Assembly (NCBI RefSeq): GCF_003574735.1
Contig: NZ_QORW01000003.1
Coordinates: forward strand, 248,001-312,000
Direction: 5' to 3'
DNA from: Dongia deserti
Lineage (GTDB): Bacteria; Pseudomonadota; Alphaproteobacteria; Dongiales; Dongiaceae
Length of the DNA: 64,000 nucleotides
Made by a program: the position numbers and the translations under genes. How positions within the stretch are numbered: the stretch's first letter is position 1; every line of letters begins with the position of its first letter. Positions 7,549-16,078 of this stretch are shown piece after piece. The notes beneath the pieces were generated by a model. The model had not been told where the DNA came from. It ran no database searches and saw only the letters and a program-made list of their open reading frames with translations.

Positions 7549-8565
7549 TCAGCTTCCGCCGCCGCCGATGCAGGTATCGACGTTCTCCGGCGTGCAGACA
7601 TCGAGGCCGGTATAGGTCGGATCCTTCGGCGGGGCCTTGCCGTCCTTGATGTCCTTCAGGAAATACATCGACTTGTAACCCATCTCGAACGGCCGCTGCC
7701 CCACCTGGCCGGCGGAGAGGCCTTTCTTCATGAGCTCGATCTGGACCGGCAGCGTGTCGGCGACCACCAGGGCCAGCTTGCCCGACGCGATCTTCTCCTT
7801 GTGCTGGCTCGCGATCTTCTCGTAGGCGTCGGGGAGGAACTGCGGGAATCCGCCGGTCGGGATGAAGGCATCGAGATCCGGATACTTGCCGAGGATGTCC
7901 TCCATCTGCTGCACGGCGCGGGCGAAGTCATCGTCCGTATAGAGGGGGCAGCCATCCACTTCCTTCCAGCCGTTCTGGCCGGTCAGCTTGTCGCCGGGCG
8001 CCTGGGCGCTCTTCTTGCCGGCGAGCGTGTCGCGGATGCCCTGCATGCGCTCGTTGTGGTTGGCGGCCGCCGCGCCGCCCGACTGGATGCAGATCGTTCC
8101 GCCGTCCGGCTTGATCTGCTGGGCGATCTTCGCGAGATTCACGCCGATCTCGTAATTGTGCGTGCCGACATAGGCGAGGCGCAGCCCCTTGTCCTTCTCC
8201 AGCAGGTCGGAGTCCCAGGTCAGGACGGGAATGCCGGCCCCCTCTGCGCCCTGCAAAGCCGCCGCGATCGCGGCCGCGTTGGAGGGCGAAACGGCGATGC
8301 CGTCGACACCCCGGGTGATCAGGTCCTGCACGATCTGCGCCTGCTCGTCACCGCCGCCATGCTCGCCGGGGCCGATATAGAGGCACTCGACGGCGCCGTT
8401 CAGTTCCTTCTCCGCCTTCTTGCATCCGGCGAGCGCCTGGTCGAAGAACGGATTGTTGGTGTTCTTGGGGACGAGGGCGAACGTATAGGTCTCGGCACTG
8501 GCGCTGCCAATGCCAGTCGCCACGCCTGCCGCAGCCAGCGCGGCAATCATCAAATACTTGAGCAT
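7549..8565 (-). CDS. Sugar-type ABC transporter periplasmic solute-binding protein
   Basis: 338 residues from the ATG at 8563-8565, preceded by GGAGGAG. The signal peptide is about 1-24 (MLKYLMIAAL, ending SASA). The mature protein has the ribose/LacI-type binding fold (Peripla_BP_4): FALVPKNTNNPFFDQALAG at the start, RGVDGIAVSPSNAAAI, GIPVLTWDSD and a second lobe with DAFIPTGGFP. The C terminus ends in a Cys-containing Gly-rich tail. It would capture a sugar or related ligand in the periplasm. It is the third gene of an ATPase-permease-binding-protein operon. The ligand cannot be named from sequence, and no sugar catabolic gene lies next to it. Confidence 0.88.
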   Translation of the reverse strand: MLKYLMIAALAAAGVATGIGSASAETYTFALVPKNTNNPFFDQALAGCKKAEKELNGAVECLYIGPGEHGGGDEQAQIVQDLITRGVDGIAVSPSNAAAIAAALQGAEGAGIPVLTWDSDLLEKDKGLRLAYVGTHNYEIGVNLAKIAQQIKPDGGTICIQSGGAAAANHNERMQGIRDTLAGKKSAQAPGDKLTGQNGWKEVDGCPLYTDDDFARAVQQMEDILGKYPDLDAFIPTGGFPQFLPDAYEKIASQHKEKIASGKLALVVADTLPVQIELMKKGLSAGQVGQRPFEMGYKSMYFLKDIKDGKAPPKDPTYTGLDVCTPENVDTCIGGGGS

Positions 8566-8626
8566 GCGTCTCCTCCACTCTCTTGTCTTCTTTGTCGAAC
8601 CACACACGGATGCCCGCTTGTCCGGG

Positions 8627-9733
8627 TCATTCGCGTCTCCTGCCGCGGATCCGCTCGAGCAGAACCGCGAGAACGATGAAGGCGCCGACGAAGATGCCTT
8701 GCCAGTTGGAATCGACGCCGGCCATCAACAGCGAATTCCGGATCACGAAGATCAGCGCCGCGCCCACGAAGGCGCCGAACGCCGTCCCCTCGCCGCCCAT
8801 CAGATTGGCGCCACCGATGACGACAGAGGCGATCGCCAGCAGCTCATAGGTGGCGCCGAGGCTGTTATTCGCCGATCCCGACCAGCCGACGCTGAGGATC
8901 GCGGCGAGCGCTGCCGACAAGGAGCACAGCACATAGGCCTGCACCTTGACGCGTTTCACCGGCACGCCGGTGAGGTTCGCTGCCTGCTCATTGCCGCCGA
9001 CTGCGTAGATGTGACGGCCCCAGGTCGCCATCCGCAGCGCGAGGGCGAGCGCAAGCGTCAGGAGGATCAGGATGATGAACGGGTTGGACAGGCGGAACGG
9101 CAGGTCGAGTCCCAGGTTCCAGCCGCCCCCGATGATCTTGAAACCGTCAGCAGCCGGCACGAAGTCGTAGAGCATGCGATTGCCAGATAGGATCACGCCC
9201 ACGGCGCGCGCGGCCGCCAGCATGCCGAGCGTGACCACGAAGGGCGGCAGCCCGACATAGGCGATCAGCATGCCGTTGATGAACCCGACGATCGCGCCGG
9301 CGGCGAGGCCGGCCAGCACCGCCATCCACCAGGAATGCGCCCAGGCCGCCTCCGGCCACCAGCCCGCCAGCCAGGCCGGCGTTTCCGTCAGCAGGATGGA
9401 TCCGCTGACGATCGCGGTCAGGCCCATCACCGAGCCGACGGAGAGGTCGATGCCGCCCGTGATGATCACCGGCGTCATGCCGAGCGCCATGATGCCGATG
9501 AAGGCGAAGTTGCGCGTGATGTTGTAGAAATTGTCCTCAGTCGCGAAGCGCGGCTCGATCCAACTCATGGCGAGGCAGATGGCGACCAGCGCAACCGTCA
9601 CCCAGAAGGACTGGTTGGCGATGAAGCGCTGATACGCGGATTTCTCCTGCACGTCGAGAACGGACTCGAACGCGACATGCGCCTGGTCCGAACCGGGATT
9701 CGTACGGACTGGTCTTTCGGCTGTATCGGTCAT
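8627..9733 (-). CDS. Sugar-type ABC transporter permease (RbsC family)
   Basis: 368 residues with a roughly 45-residue cytoplasmic N terminus and about nine membrane helices. Family signatures include NITRNFAFIGIMALGMTPVIITGGIDLSVGS compressed around 73-103, the GLPPFVVTLGMLAAARA stretch, the GRHIYAVGGNEQAA motif (about 240-253) that contacts the ATPase, and the GGANLMGGEGT region near the C terminus. It belongs to the BPD_transp_2 carbohydrate group. It lies between its ATPase (6 bases upstream) and its binding protein (61 bases downstream). Confidence 0.92.
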   Translation of the reverse strand: MTDTAERPVRTNPGSDQAHVAFESVLDVQEKSAYQRFIANQSFWVTVALVAICLAMSWIEPRFATEDNFYNITRNFAFIGIMALGMTPVIITGGIDLSVGSVMGLTAIVSGSILLTETPAWLAGWWPEAAWAHSWWMAVLAGLAAGAIVGFINGMLIAYVGLPPFVVTLGMLAAARAVGVILSGNRMLYDFVPAADGFKIIGGGWNLGLDLPFRLSNPFIILILLTLALALALRMATWGRHIYAVGGNEQAANLTGVPVKRVKVQAYVLCSLSAALAAILSVGWSGSANNSLGATYELLAIASVVIGGANLMGGEGTAFGAFVGAALIFVIRNSLLMAGVDSNWQGIFVGAFIVLAVLLERIRGRRRE

Positions 9734-9739
9734 GATAAC

Positions 9740-10477
9740 TCAGGCGGCATGGATGGCACCGGTGATCAGCCCGGTGACTTCTTCGGGCGAACTCTCCTTG
9801 ATGGGCTTGTCCGCGACCTTGCGACCGCGCCGCATGACCACGACCCGCTCGCACACCTCGAACACGTCCGGCATGCGGTGGCTGATGAGAACGACCGTGA
9901 TGCCGCTGTCCTTCAGGCGCCGGATGAGGTCGAGCACTTCCGCCACTTGGCGTACGGAAATGGCAGCCGTCGGCTCGTCCATCAGAACGAGCTTGGCATC
10001 GCTGAGGCGCGTGCGCGCGATCGCGACGGCCTGGCGCTGCCCGCCGGACATCTGGCGCACCAGATCGCGCGGTCGCGTCTCGGATTTCAGTTCCGCGAAG
10101 AGTTCGCCGGCACGCCTGTACATCGCCGGATGATTGAGCCAGCGAATAGGACCGATGCTGCTCTTCACCTCCCGGCCGAGGAACACGTTGGCGGCGGCAG
10201 AGAGATTGTTGCACAGCGCGAGATCCTGATAGACGACCTCGATACCCTTGCCGCGCGCCTCCACGGGCCTGTGGAAGTGCACCACCTCGTCATCGATCAC
10301 GATCTCGCCGGAGGTTGGCGGGAAATTGCCTGCAATCAGCTTGATCATCGTCGACTTGCCGGCGCCGTTGTCGCCCATCAGGCCCACGATCTCGCCCCTG
10401 TCGACCTGCAGATCGACATCGGAGACCGCCTTGATCGCCCCAAAGCTCTTCGACACTTTCCGGAGTTCAAGCAACAT
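9740..10477 (-). CDS. Sugar-type ABC transporter ATP-binding protein (single domain)
   Basis: 245 residues from the ATG at 10475-10477, preceded by GAGGGG. Walker A is GDNGAGKST (35-43), the signature is MSGGQRQAVAIAR, Walker B is LVLMDEPTAA, and the switch His lies in LISHRMPDV. Unlike RbsA-type proteins (about 500 residues with two ATPase halves), it has only one ATPase domain, as in FrcA-like systems, so it should act as a homodimer. An upstream in-frame extension to 10654 lacks family features. It is the first gene of the operon. Confidence 0.9.
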   Translation of the reverse strand: MLLELRKVSKSFGAIKAVSDVDLQVDRGEIVGLMGDNGAGKSTMIKLIAGNFPPTSGEIVIDDEVVHFHRPVEARGKGIEVVYQDLALCNNLSAAANVFLGREVKSSIGPIRWLNHPAMYRRAGELFAELKSETRPRDLVRQMSGGQRQAVAIARTRLSDAKLVLMDEPTAAISVRQVAEVLDLIRRLKDSGITVVLISHRMPDVFEVCERVVVMRRGRKVADKPIKESSPEEVTGLITGAIHAA

Positions 10478-10917
10478 CCCTGACCCCTCAAAATCCCTCA
10501 GCGGCGATGAGTTTCGCGCATCGGCCGGTGACACATCTGTGGCCAGACCTTTCCGGTTGGGGCACCACCATATGCGGCTTGCACCGACAGGACGCACGTC
10601 AGTGATTGAAGATGGCGCCATCGCCTGCGAACGATCGCAGGCGAACTGGCTCAAACCTTAACGCCTGACCTGATCTGCGGCCGGAATTACCTCCCGTATG
10701 TAGGCTGCTGCTGCAGCTCTTAAGTTCCGGCCATTACAGCGATTGTTCGGAGCCCCGTCAATGCCCGCAGGGTCGTGCGGGCGGCACGCCCCGCAGTCCA
10801 TTTGCACACCAACGATGAGAGTGGTCAGCGGCCTGCAGGGAGATCAGATCTTATCCGCTTCTTCGCGTAGCTGCTCCCGTTGCTGGGGCCAGTTCGCGTG
10901 CAGCCGAGAGCATCGGT
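10478..10917. other. 440-base region upstream of the sugar ABC operon
   Basis: It lies between the 3' end of the glutamine-synthetase-like gene and the start of the ABC operon, both minus-strand, and should hold the promoter of the latter. Visible elements are a perfect 10-bp inverted repeat (10621-10644), an 8-bp inverted pair GGCCGGAA/TTCCGGCC (10679-10686 with 10725-10732) and the hairpin GCCCGCA/TGCGGGC (10763-10769 with 10776-10782). No gene is evident. Confidence 0.5.
10621..10644. repeat. Perfect 10-bp inverted repeat upstream of the sugar ABC operon
   Basis: TCGCCTGCGA (10621-10630) and TCGCAGGCGA (10635-10644) are exact inverted copies separated by four bases. It lies about 145 bases before the ATPase start codon. 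It could be a dimeric repressor site; no LacI-type regulator gene is visible nearby. Confidence 0.5.
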
Positions 10918-12231
10918 TCAGTAGACCTGCTCGTACAGTCCGCAGATTTCCGTCTGGTTACGTTCGCCAAGATAGGCCTGCTCGCCCCTCTTGTGCTTGA
11001 CATAGACGTCAGCGAATCCGCTGGGAAACCAGCCCGTGACGACAGCGTTGGTCCGGAAGCGATCGAGTGCCTCCTCCAAGCCTTGCGGCAGGCGAACATA
11101 GCCGCGTGCACGCAATGCCGCGGCATCCAGAAGCGAGAGATCCTCTTCGGTCGCTTGTGGCACCGATAGCCCCTCTTCGATTCCTTGCGCGCCGGCGTGA
11201 ACAATCGCGGCGAGCTGCAGATGCGGGCTGGCGGCTGCGTCGGCAGCGCGGAACTCGAAATTGAACTGCGCGGCCTTGGCGATGTCGCTGAGATCGGAGA
11301 CAGGACAGATGCGCACCGACGCCTCGCGGTCGCGGAAGCCGAGATTGTTGAAAGCAGCACTCCAGCGATGCGGTGTCAGGCGGAGATAGGAGACCACGCT
11401 CGGCGCGGTGATGGCGATGATCGCGTCGAGATATTTGAGGATTCCGGCGATGAACTGGCCCGCGTGGCTGCCGAGGCCATATGGCCCCTTCGGGTCGTAG
11501 GTCGCAGGCTTGCCAGTGCGATCGAGGAAGCTGAGATGGATGTGCACGCCGTTCCCGACGCTGGCGGGATCGCGGATCGGCGTGAAGGTCACCGGCCGCT
11601 CTAGTCTTTCGCCCACCAGCCGCACCAATTCACGCAGGATGGTGGCCTGATCGGCGATCGCGACACCGCGCACCGGTCCGATCGTCGCCTCATATTGGCT
11701 GGCACCGAACTCCTTCATAAAGGTGTCGGGCTCCAGGCCGGCGTTGCGCATCGCCGCAAGCAGCGTCTCTGCAAAGTCCCGCCCTCTTCGGAACCCGTCA
11801 GAGGTATAGGCATCACCCAGCCGGCTCGGCCCATCCCGGAACTGGAACTCGTGCTCGAACGCGCCGTAGAGCGTCAGCCCGGTCAGGCGCTCAAGTCGTT
11901 CGAGTGCCGACTTGAGGATGGAGCGGGTGCAGAACTCCCATGGCCTGCCGTCCGTGTGCTTGATGTCGCCGAGCGCGAAATGCTCGGCGTCCCCGCCATC
12001 TTCGAGCACGACGCGCACGCGCGCCTTTTCGTCCGGAATCAGCACGAGGTCGCCAAGCGCGCCGAACGGGCTCTCGGCGATGGCATCGAAGCAAGTGATC
12101 TGGACGTTGGTCGGCGTCCATCCGACGCCGCGTTTCTTGCGTAGGTCGAACTGGCGGGCCGGAAAGGCCTTGCCGCGGACCTTGCCGGCGAGGTCCGTGC
12201 AGCAGGCGACGATCATCTCCTCACGTATCAT
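10918..12231 (-). CDS. Glutamine-synthetase-family ligase (gamma-glutamyl-amide type)
   Basis: 437 residues. The glutamine synthetase fold is seen from EHEFQF (catalytic-domain start, about 124-129), the metal/ATP segment GNGVHIHLSF (about 228-237), the RLTPHRW...DREASVRI region (about 285-309) and EFRAADAAASPHLQLAAI near 325-343. The N-terminal beta-grasp domain is degenerate. The adenylylation loop of housekeeping GlnA is not visible, and the protein is nearer to the PuuA/GlnT-like ligases that join glutamate to an amine. The start overlaps the upstream RpiR regulator gene by 11 bases. With a nearby formylglutamate-type amidohydrolase and two isochorismatase hydrolases, a role in breakdown of an amine or amide is likely; the substrate is unknown. 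Confidence 0.85.
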   Translation of the reverse strand: MIREEMIVACCTDLAGKVRGKAFPARQFDLRKKRGVGWTPTNVQITCFDAIAESPFGALGDLVLIPDEKARVRVVLEDGGDAEHFALGDIKHTDGRPWEFCTRSILKSALERLERLTGLTLYGAFEHEFQFRDGPSRLGDAYTSDGFRRGRDFAETLLAAMRNAGLEPDTFMKEFGASQYEATIGPVRGVAIADQATILRELVRLVGERLERPVTFTPIRDPASVGNGVHIHLSFLDRTGKPATYDPKGPYGLGSHAGQFIAGILKYLDAIIAITAPSVVSYLRLTPHRWSAAFNNLGFRDREASVRICPVSDLSDIAKAAQFNFEFRAADAAASPHLQLAAIVHAGAQGIEEGLSVPQATEEDLSLLDAAALRARGYVRLPQGLEEALDRFRTNAVVTGWFPSGFADVYVKHKRGEQAYLGERNQTEICGLYEQVY

Positions 12232-13102
12232 CTCTCTCCCCGTTATTGCTGCCGGGCGGCGCTAGGCGCAGCTGGTCCCAATCCTCCAGCCGCTTGCGCG
12301 TTGCCGACCAGTTCTCTTCCGATACCTTTACGATGAGCGCCTCCACGAAGGCGATGGCGCACACCACAGTGTCCCACGCCGTGCCGCTCTCGATCGGAAG
12401 CGCGATCACGATATCGCTGTGCCGCGCGATCGACGACATCCATTTGTCGGTCACCAGCACAATGGTCGACTGGCGCTTCGTCGCCACGATCTGCGCGAGC
12501 CGTGCAAGATCCGCCTGATAGCGCCGGAAATCGAACAGGATAAGCACGTCCTGCTTGCGCATGCGCAGGACATGCTCGGGCCAATGCTCCGGGTTTGACG
12601 GCAGATGCGACACCTTGGGTCGGATCTGCGTCAGGTGGATGGCGAGGAAGGCGGCAATGCCGTCGCTGATCCGGCCACCCAGCAGGAAGATATTGCGCGT
12701 CGGATCGGCGACCAGCTTGAGCACGTGCTCGAACTGTGTCTGCGAAACACTGTCCGCCATTTCGTGCAGGCGCGCGGCGAGGCGGTGCGCATAGTCATTC
12801 AGGAACTCGCCCCCGTCGCCCAGCTGCTCCGTGGCCTTCAAATCAAGCGGCGACCGCCGACCCTCGCGCAGCTCGCCGATCAACTGGCGCTGGAACTCCT
12901 GGTAGCCGGCGAATCCGATCTTGCTGACGAAGCGGGTGATCGAGGGCGCGCTGACGCCGGTTCGGCCGGCGAGCTCGAGGATGGGCTGCAACCCGCCGAA
13001 CGGATAGTCGGCCAGGATCGCATTGGCGACCTTGCGCTCGCTGGCAGTCAGGTTCGGGGCTTCCTGCCTGATGGTCTCGCGCACCGTCATTGACGCAGTC
13101 AC
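12221..13102 (-). CDS. MurR/RpiR-family transcriptional regulator
   Basis: 293 residues. The N-terminal RpiR-type helix-turn-helix (about 15-85) has LTASERKVANAIL and GVSAPSITRFVSKIGFAGYQEFQ. A SIS domain (about 125-260) follows, with FLLGGRISDGIAAFLA and TIVLVTDKWMSSIARHSD. SIS domains usually bind phosphosugars, but RpiR members also control amino-acid and nitrogen catabolism. It is divergent from the amidohydrolase gene at 13268 and overlaps the ligase gene downstream, so it most likely controls the 10.9-21.4 kb catabolic cluster. Confidence 0.92.
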   Translation of the reverse strand: MTASMTVRETIRQEAPNLTASERKVANAILADYPFGGLQPILELAGRTGVSAPSITRFVSKIGFAGYQEFQRQLIGELREGRRSPLDLKATEQLGDGGEFLNDYAHRLAARLHEMADSVSQTQFEHVLKLVADPTRNIFLLGGRISDGIAAFLAIHLTQIRPKVSHLPSNPEHWPEHVLRMRKQDVLILFDFRRYQADLARLAQIVATKRQSTIVLVTDKWMSSIARHSDIVIALPIESGTAWDTVVCAIAFVEALIVKVSEENWSATRKRLEDWDQLRLAPPGSNNGERDDT

Positions 13103-13267
13103 AGCCGGCGATGCTCGTGAATGGGTTTGCAGGACAGGATGATTAGGCCGTGAAAAAAATTAGTCAAACCGAAAAACAACATTGACAATGATCAGAAAGT
13201 TTCTTTGAGTCATGTGGGCAGTTCCGAAAGGCCGAACGAGGGGAACGCCCGAGGCAGTCTGGGACAG
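13103..13267. promoter_or_regulatory. Divergent promoter region of the amide-catabolic cluster
   Basis: 165 bases between the RpiR gene and the amidohydrolase gene. It is AT-richer than the flanks and contains TTGACA at 13182-13187 and the inverted element AGAAAGTTTCT at 13194-13204, of the GAAA-N-TTTC form often bound by RpiR-type proteins. I could not find a second copy, so the operator call is weak. Confidence 0.35.
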
Positions 13268-14074
13268 ATGTTGCAGTCTCTCGAGCACAGTGCGCCGCTG
13301 TTGTCGGAGCGCGACCCCGCGCCGGTCGAGGTCGTGAACCCTGACGGCCGCTCCGTTTTCGTGCTGACGTGCGAGCATGCGGGCCGCCACGTGCCGTCGC
13401 GATTGCGAGACCTCGGCATCGCCGCCACCGAGATGGACCGCCACATCGCCTACGACATCGGCGCGGAGGGGCTGGCGCGAAAACTATCGACTATTCTCGA
13501 CGCGCCATTGATCCTGCAGCGCTTCAGCCGGCTGGTGGTCGACTGCAACCGGCCGTTCGATGCGCCCGATTGCATTCCGGCGGTGAGCGACGGAACGAGG
13601 GTGCCCGTCAATGAGAACCTGACCGAGCACGACCGGCGGCAGCGCTTCGAAGCGATTCATCAGCCCTTTCACCGTGCGGTCACCAAGCTGCTCGATCAGC
13701 GCGCGAACGCGGCTACGCTGACGATCCTAGTTTCGATCCACAGCTTCACCCCGCATCTCACGAATGGCGCACCGCGACCCTGGTTGGTGGGCGCTTTGTC
13801 GAACCGCGACCCGCGCCTCGCGCAGCGCTTCATAGCGATCTTCCAGACGACTCATCCTGGGATTTCGTGCGCCCACAACGAGCCTTACGTGGTCGACGAT
13901 CGCACCGACTATACGATTCCGGTGCATGGCGAGAGGCGCGGCCTTCCGCACTTGCTGCTCGAAGTCCGGAACGACGTCATCGCCGATTACTCAGGCCAGG
14001 AGCGCTGGTCCCGCCTGATTGCGGGCAGCCTAACCACCGCAGCAACCGCTGACATGGAAGAGTTTCCCCGATGA
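13268..14074 (+). CDS. N-formylglutamate amidohydrolase-family protein
   Basis: 268 residues from the ATG at 13268. A longer reading from a TTG at 13205 is possible but has no conserved residues. FGase-family (PF05013) features are LTCEHAGRHVP near the start, FSRLVVDCNRP, the VSIHSFTP stretch with a probable zinc-ligand His, and the C-terminal GLPHLLLEVRND. Members hydrolyse N-formylglutamate in histidine breakdown, but no hut genes are here; the context (ligase, cysteine hydrolases, aminotransferase, amino-acid importer) suggests a different N-acyl substrate. It overlaps the next gene by four bases (ATGA). Confidence 0.85.
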   Translation: MLQSLEHSAPLLSERDPAPVEVVNPDGRSVFVLTCEHAGRHVPSRLRDLGIAATEMDRHIAYDIGAEGLARKLSTILDAPLILQRFSRLVVDCNRPFDAPDCIPAVSDGTRVPVNENLTEHDRRQRFEAIHQPFHRAVTKLLDQRANAATLTILVSIHSFTPHLTNGAPRPWLVGALSNRDPRLAQRFIAIFQTTHPGISCAHNEPYVVDDRTDYTIPVHGERRGLPHLLLEVRNDVIADYSGQERWSRLIAGSLTTAATADMEEFPR

Positions 14075-14727
14075 ACACCGATCACCTGACCACACGCGAA
14101 GTACCGCTTGAACCGAAATCTTCGGCCCTGCTTTTCATCGATGTGCAGAACTTCTCCTGCCGGCGCGACGGCGGCGAGTTCAAAGACGTGCCGGAGTCCG
14201 AGATCACGGGCAAGTTCGGCTACTATTTCGAACGTTTGAGATCGGCTGCGATTCCTAACATGCAGCGGCTGCAGAAGGCGTTCCGCGCCGCCGGCATCGA
14301 AGTGCTGTATACGACGATCGAGAGCTTGACCAAGGACGGCCGCGATCGCAGCCTGGACTATAAGATCACGGGTTTCAACGTTCCCAAAGGGTCCTGGGAT
14401 GGCAAGGTGATCGACGAGATCGCGCCAGGCGAGGACGAGATCGTTCTGCCCAAGGGCTCGTCCAGCGTGTTCGTGTCGACCCACATCGACTACCTCCTGC
14501 GCAATCTCGGCGTGAAGCAGCTGGTGCTCGTGGGCGTCCTGACGGATCAGTGCGTGGAATCGGCGGTTCGCGATGCGTGTGATCTCGGCTACCTCGTGAC
14601 GCTCGTCCCGGACGCCTGCGCGACGATGAGCGAGGAGCGCCACCAGAACACACTCCGCGCGATCAAGGGTTATTGCCGGCAGGTCAAGACCGATGCGCTG
14701 ATCGCCGAGATCGAGAAACGGAATTGA
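14071..14727 (+). CDS. Isochorismatase-family cysteine hydrolase A
   Basis: 218 residues. The catalytic triad of the family is visible: Asp24 in LLFIDVQN, Lys128 in VLPKGSSSVF and Cys161 in LTDQCVES. Members include ureidoacrylate, biuret and N-carbamoylsarcosine amidohydrolases, nicotinamidases and isochorismatases; the segment after the first strand (FSCRRDGGEF) is not diagnostic to me. It is translationally coupled to the upstream amidohydrolase gene (ATGA overlap). A second member of the family lies at 19441 in the same cluster. Hydrolysis of an amide or ureido group is the most likely reaction. Confidence 0.88.
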   Translation: MNTDHLTTREVPLEPKSSALLFIDVQNFSCRRDGGEFKDVPESEITGKFGYYFERLRSAAIPNMQRLQKAFRAAGIEVLYTTIESLTKDGRDRSLDYKITGFNVPKGSWDGKVIDEIAPGEDEIVLPKGSSSVFVSTHIDYLLRNLGVKQLVLVGVLTDQCVESAVRDACDLGYLVTLVPDACATMSEERHQNTLRAIKGYCRQVKTDALIAEIEKRN

Positions 14728-14755
14728 GCAGGCATTGCATGAGCACCGTGCCTGC
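14728..14755 (+). repeat. Inverted repeat directly after the hydrolase A stop codon
   Basis: GCAGGCA (14728-14734) and TGCCTGC (14749-14755) can pair over 7 bp. It starts right after the stop and lies about 90 bases before the solute-binding gene. There is no U tract, so it is at most an attenuator or mRNA-end structure. Confidence 0.35.
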
Positions 14756-14846
14756 CAGTACCGCGGAGGGCCGTTGTCCGCAAATCGGGTGAGAGTTTCA
14801 GGGCAAGGCCGCCGCGGATGAGTTGCTCAGAAGCAAGGGGACTGAC

Positions 14847-16022
14847 ATGAGACGATCGATCCAGAGCATATCGAGCGCAGCGATCGCTGCGCTCGTCTTC
14901 GCAAGCGCTGCAGAGGCGCAGGACGACACCATCATCATCGGCGGGGCCATGTGCCAGACTGGCGTGCAGGCACCGCTCGACACCCCGGGTGTTATGGGCG
15001 CCCAGGTCGCAGTCAAATATATCAACGACAACGGCGGATTGCTGGGCAAAAAGGTCCAGTTCATCAATGTGGACGGCAAGTCCGATCCGGTTACGGTCGG
15101 CAATGCCGCAGTCGAGCTGATCGACAAGGGTGCCGACATCATCATGACGCCGTGCGATTTCGACTTCGGCGGCCCGGCGAGCCGTGAGGCACAGGAGGCC
15201 GGCCTGGTCGGCATCTCCGCCTGCGCCTCCGACCCGCTCTATTCCTCCTGGTCCCTCGGCGACAAGCAGTTCACACTCTCCATGTGGAACACCACGATGG
15301 GAGCGACGGCGGCCGACTTTGCGTTGAAGGAGAAGGGCTGGAAAACGGCCTATGTCGTCACCGACCAGTTCATCGCCTACACCAAGTCGCTGTCCAAGTA
15401 CTTCATCGCCCAGTTCAAGGCGAATGGTGGCGAGATCATCCTCGAGGACACCTACACCAACGGTGACAACGACTTCTCCGCACAGCTCGCGCGCCTGAAG
15501 GCGCTCGGCAAGAAGCCCGACGTGATGTTCATCTCCTCGTACGGCCAGGATATCGCGTTTATCACCCGGGCTTTGCGCGAGGTGGGGTACGATGCACCGG
15601 TACTAGGCGGCGACGCTTACGACGATCCCGCCCTGCATGCTGCGCTGGGAGAGGCCCATGGGAATGAGGTGTATTTCGTCACACATACCTTCATGACGCC
15701 GGAAGCACATCCGGACATGCAGAAGTTCATCGATCTCTACGTCGACATGCACGGGCAGGAGCCCGATACGGCGTTCGTCGCCACCGGATGGGACACTGTC
15801 ATGCTGATGGCTGAGGCCATCAAGGCGGCTGGCACGACCGAGGGCGCTGCCGTGGCCAAGGCGCTCGAAGACGGCCATTTCAAGCTGCTCACCGGAGAAC
15901 TCGACTACGGCACGGCGGAAGAAGGCCACGTTCCGAACAAGGCCGCGGTGATGGTCGAGCTGAAGGGCGGCAAGCCGACCTTCCTCGGCTGGCGCAAGCC
16001 GGAGACGCTGCCGGCTCCCTGA
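14847..16022 (+). CDS. HAAT-type ABC transporter solute-binding protein
   Basis: 391 residues from the ATG at 14847 with AAGGGG upstream. The signal peptide is about 1-25 (MRRSIQSISS, ending AAEA). The mature protein has the Leu/Ile/Val-binding (Peripla_BP_6) fold: IIIGGAMCQTGVQAPLD, AVKYINDNGGLLGKKV, the SREAQEAGLVGISACAS region and DFSAQLARLKALGKKPDV. It delivers substrate to the permeases encoded at 17518 and 18416. Binding-pocket residues cannot be assigned by eye; the surrounding amidohydrolases suggest an amide, ureide or unusual amino acid. Confidence 0.9.
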   Translation: MRRSIQSISSAAIAALVFASAAEAQDDTIIIGGAMCQTGVQAPLDTPGVMGAQVAVKYINDNGGLLGKKVQFINVDGKSDPVTVGNAAVELIDKGADIIMTPCDFDFGGPASREAQEAGLVGISACASDPLYSSWSLGDKQFTLSMWNTTMGATAADFALKEKGWKTAYVVTDQFIAYTKSLSKYFIAQFKANGGEIILEDTYTNGDNDFSAQLARLKALGKKPDVMFISSYGQDIAFITRALREVGYDAPVLGGDAYDDPALHAALGEAHGNEVYFVTHTFMTPEAHPDMQKFIDLYVDMHGQEPDTAFVATGWDTVMLMAEAIKAAGTTEGAAVAKALEDGHFKLLTGELDYGTAEEGHVPNKAAVMVELKGGKPTFLGWRKPETLPAP

Positions 16023-16031
16023 TTGTGCGAT

Positions 16032-16060
16032 AGCGCCGGGACCCGCCCGGTCCCGGCGCT
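16032..16060 (+). terminator. Hairpin between the binding-protein gene and the ABC ATPase genes
   Basis: A perfect 12-bp stem (16032-16043 with 16049-16060) with a 5-base loop is followed by TCTCTTT. Its position right after the binding-protein gene is typical of partial terminators or mRNA-stabilising hairpins that keep binding-protein levels above those of the membrane components. Confidence 0.6.
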
Positions 16061-16078
16061 TCTCTTTGCGGAACTTTC

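Noticed and set aside
13205-13267. TTG start that would extend the FGase-family protein by 21 residues
   Set aside because: The extra residues are not conserved in the family, and it would occupy the divergent promoter; the ATG at 13268 is preferred.
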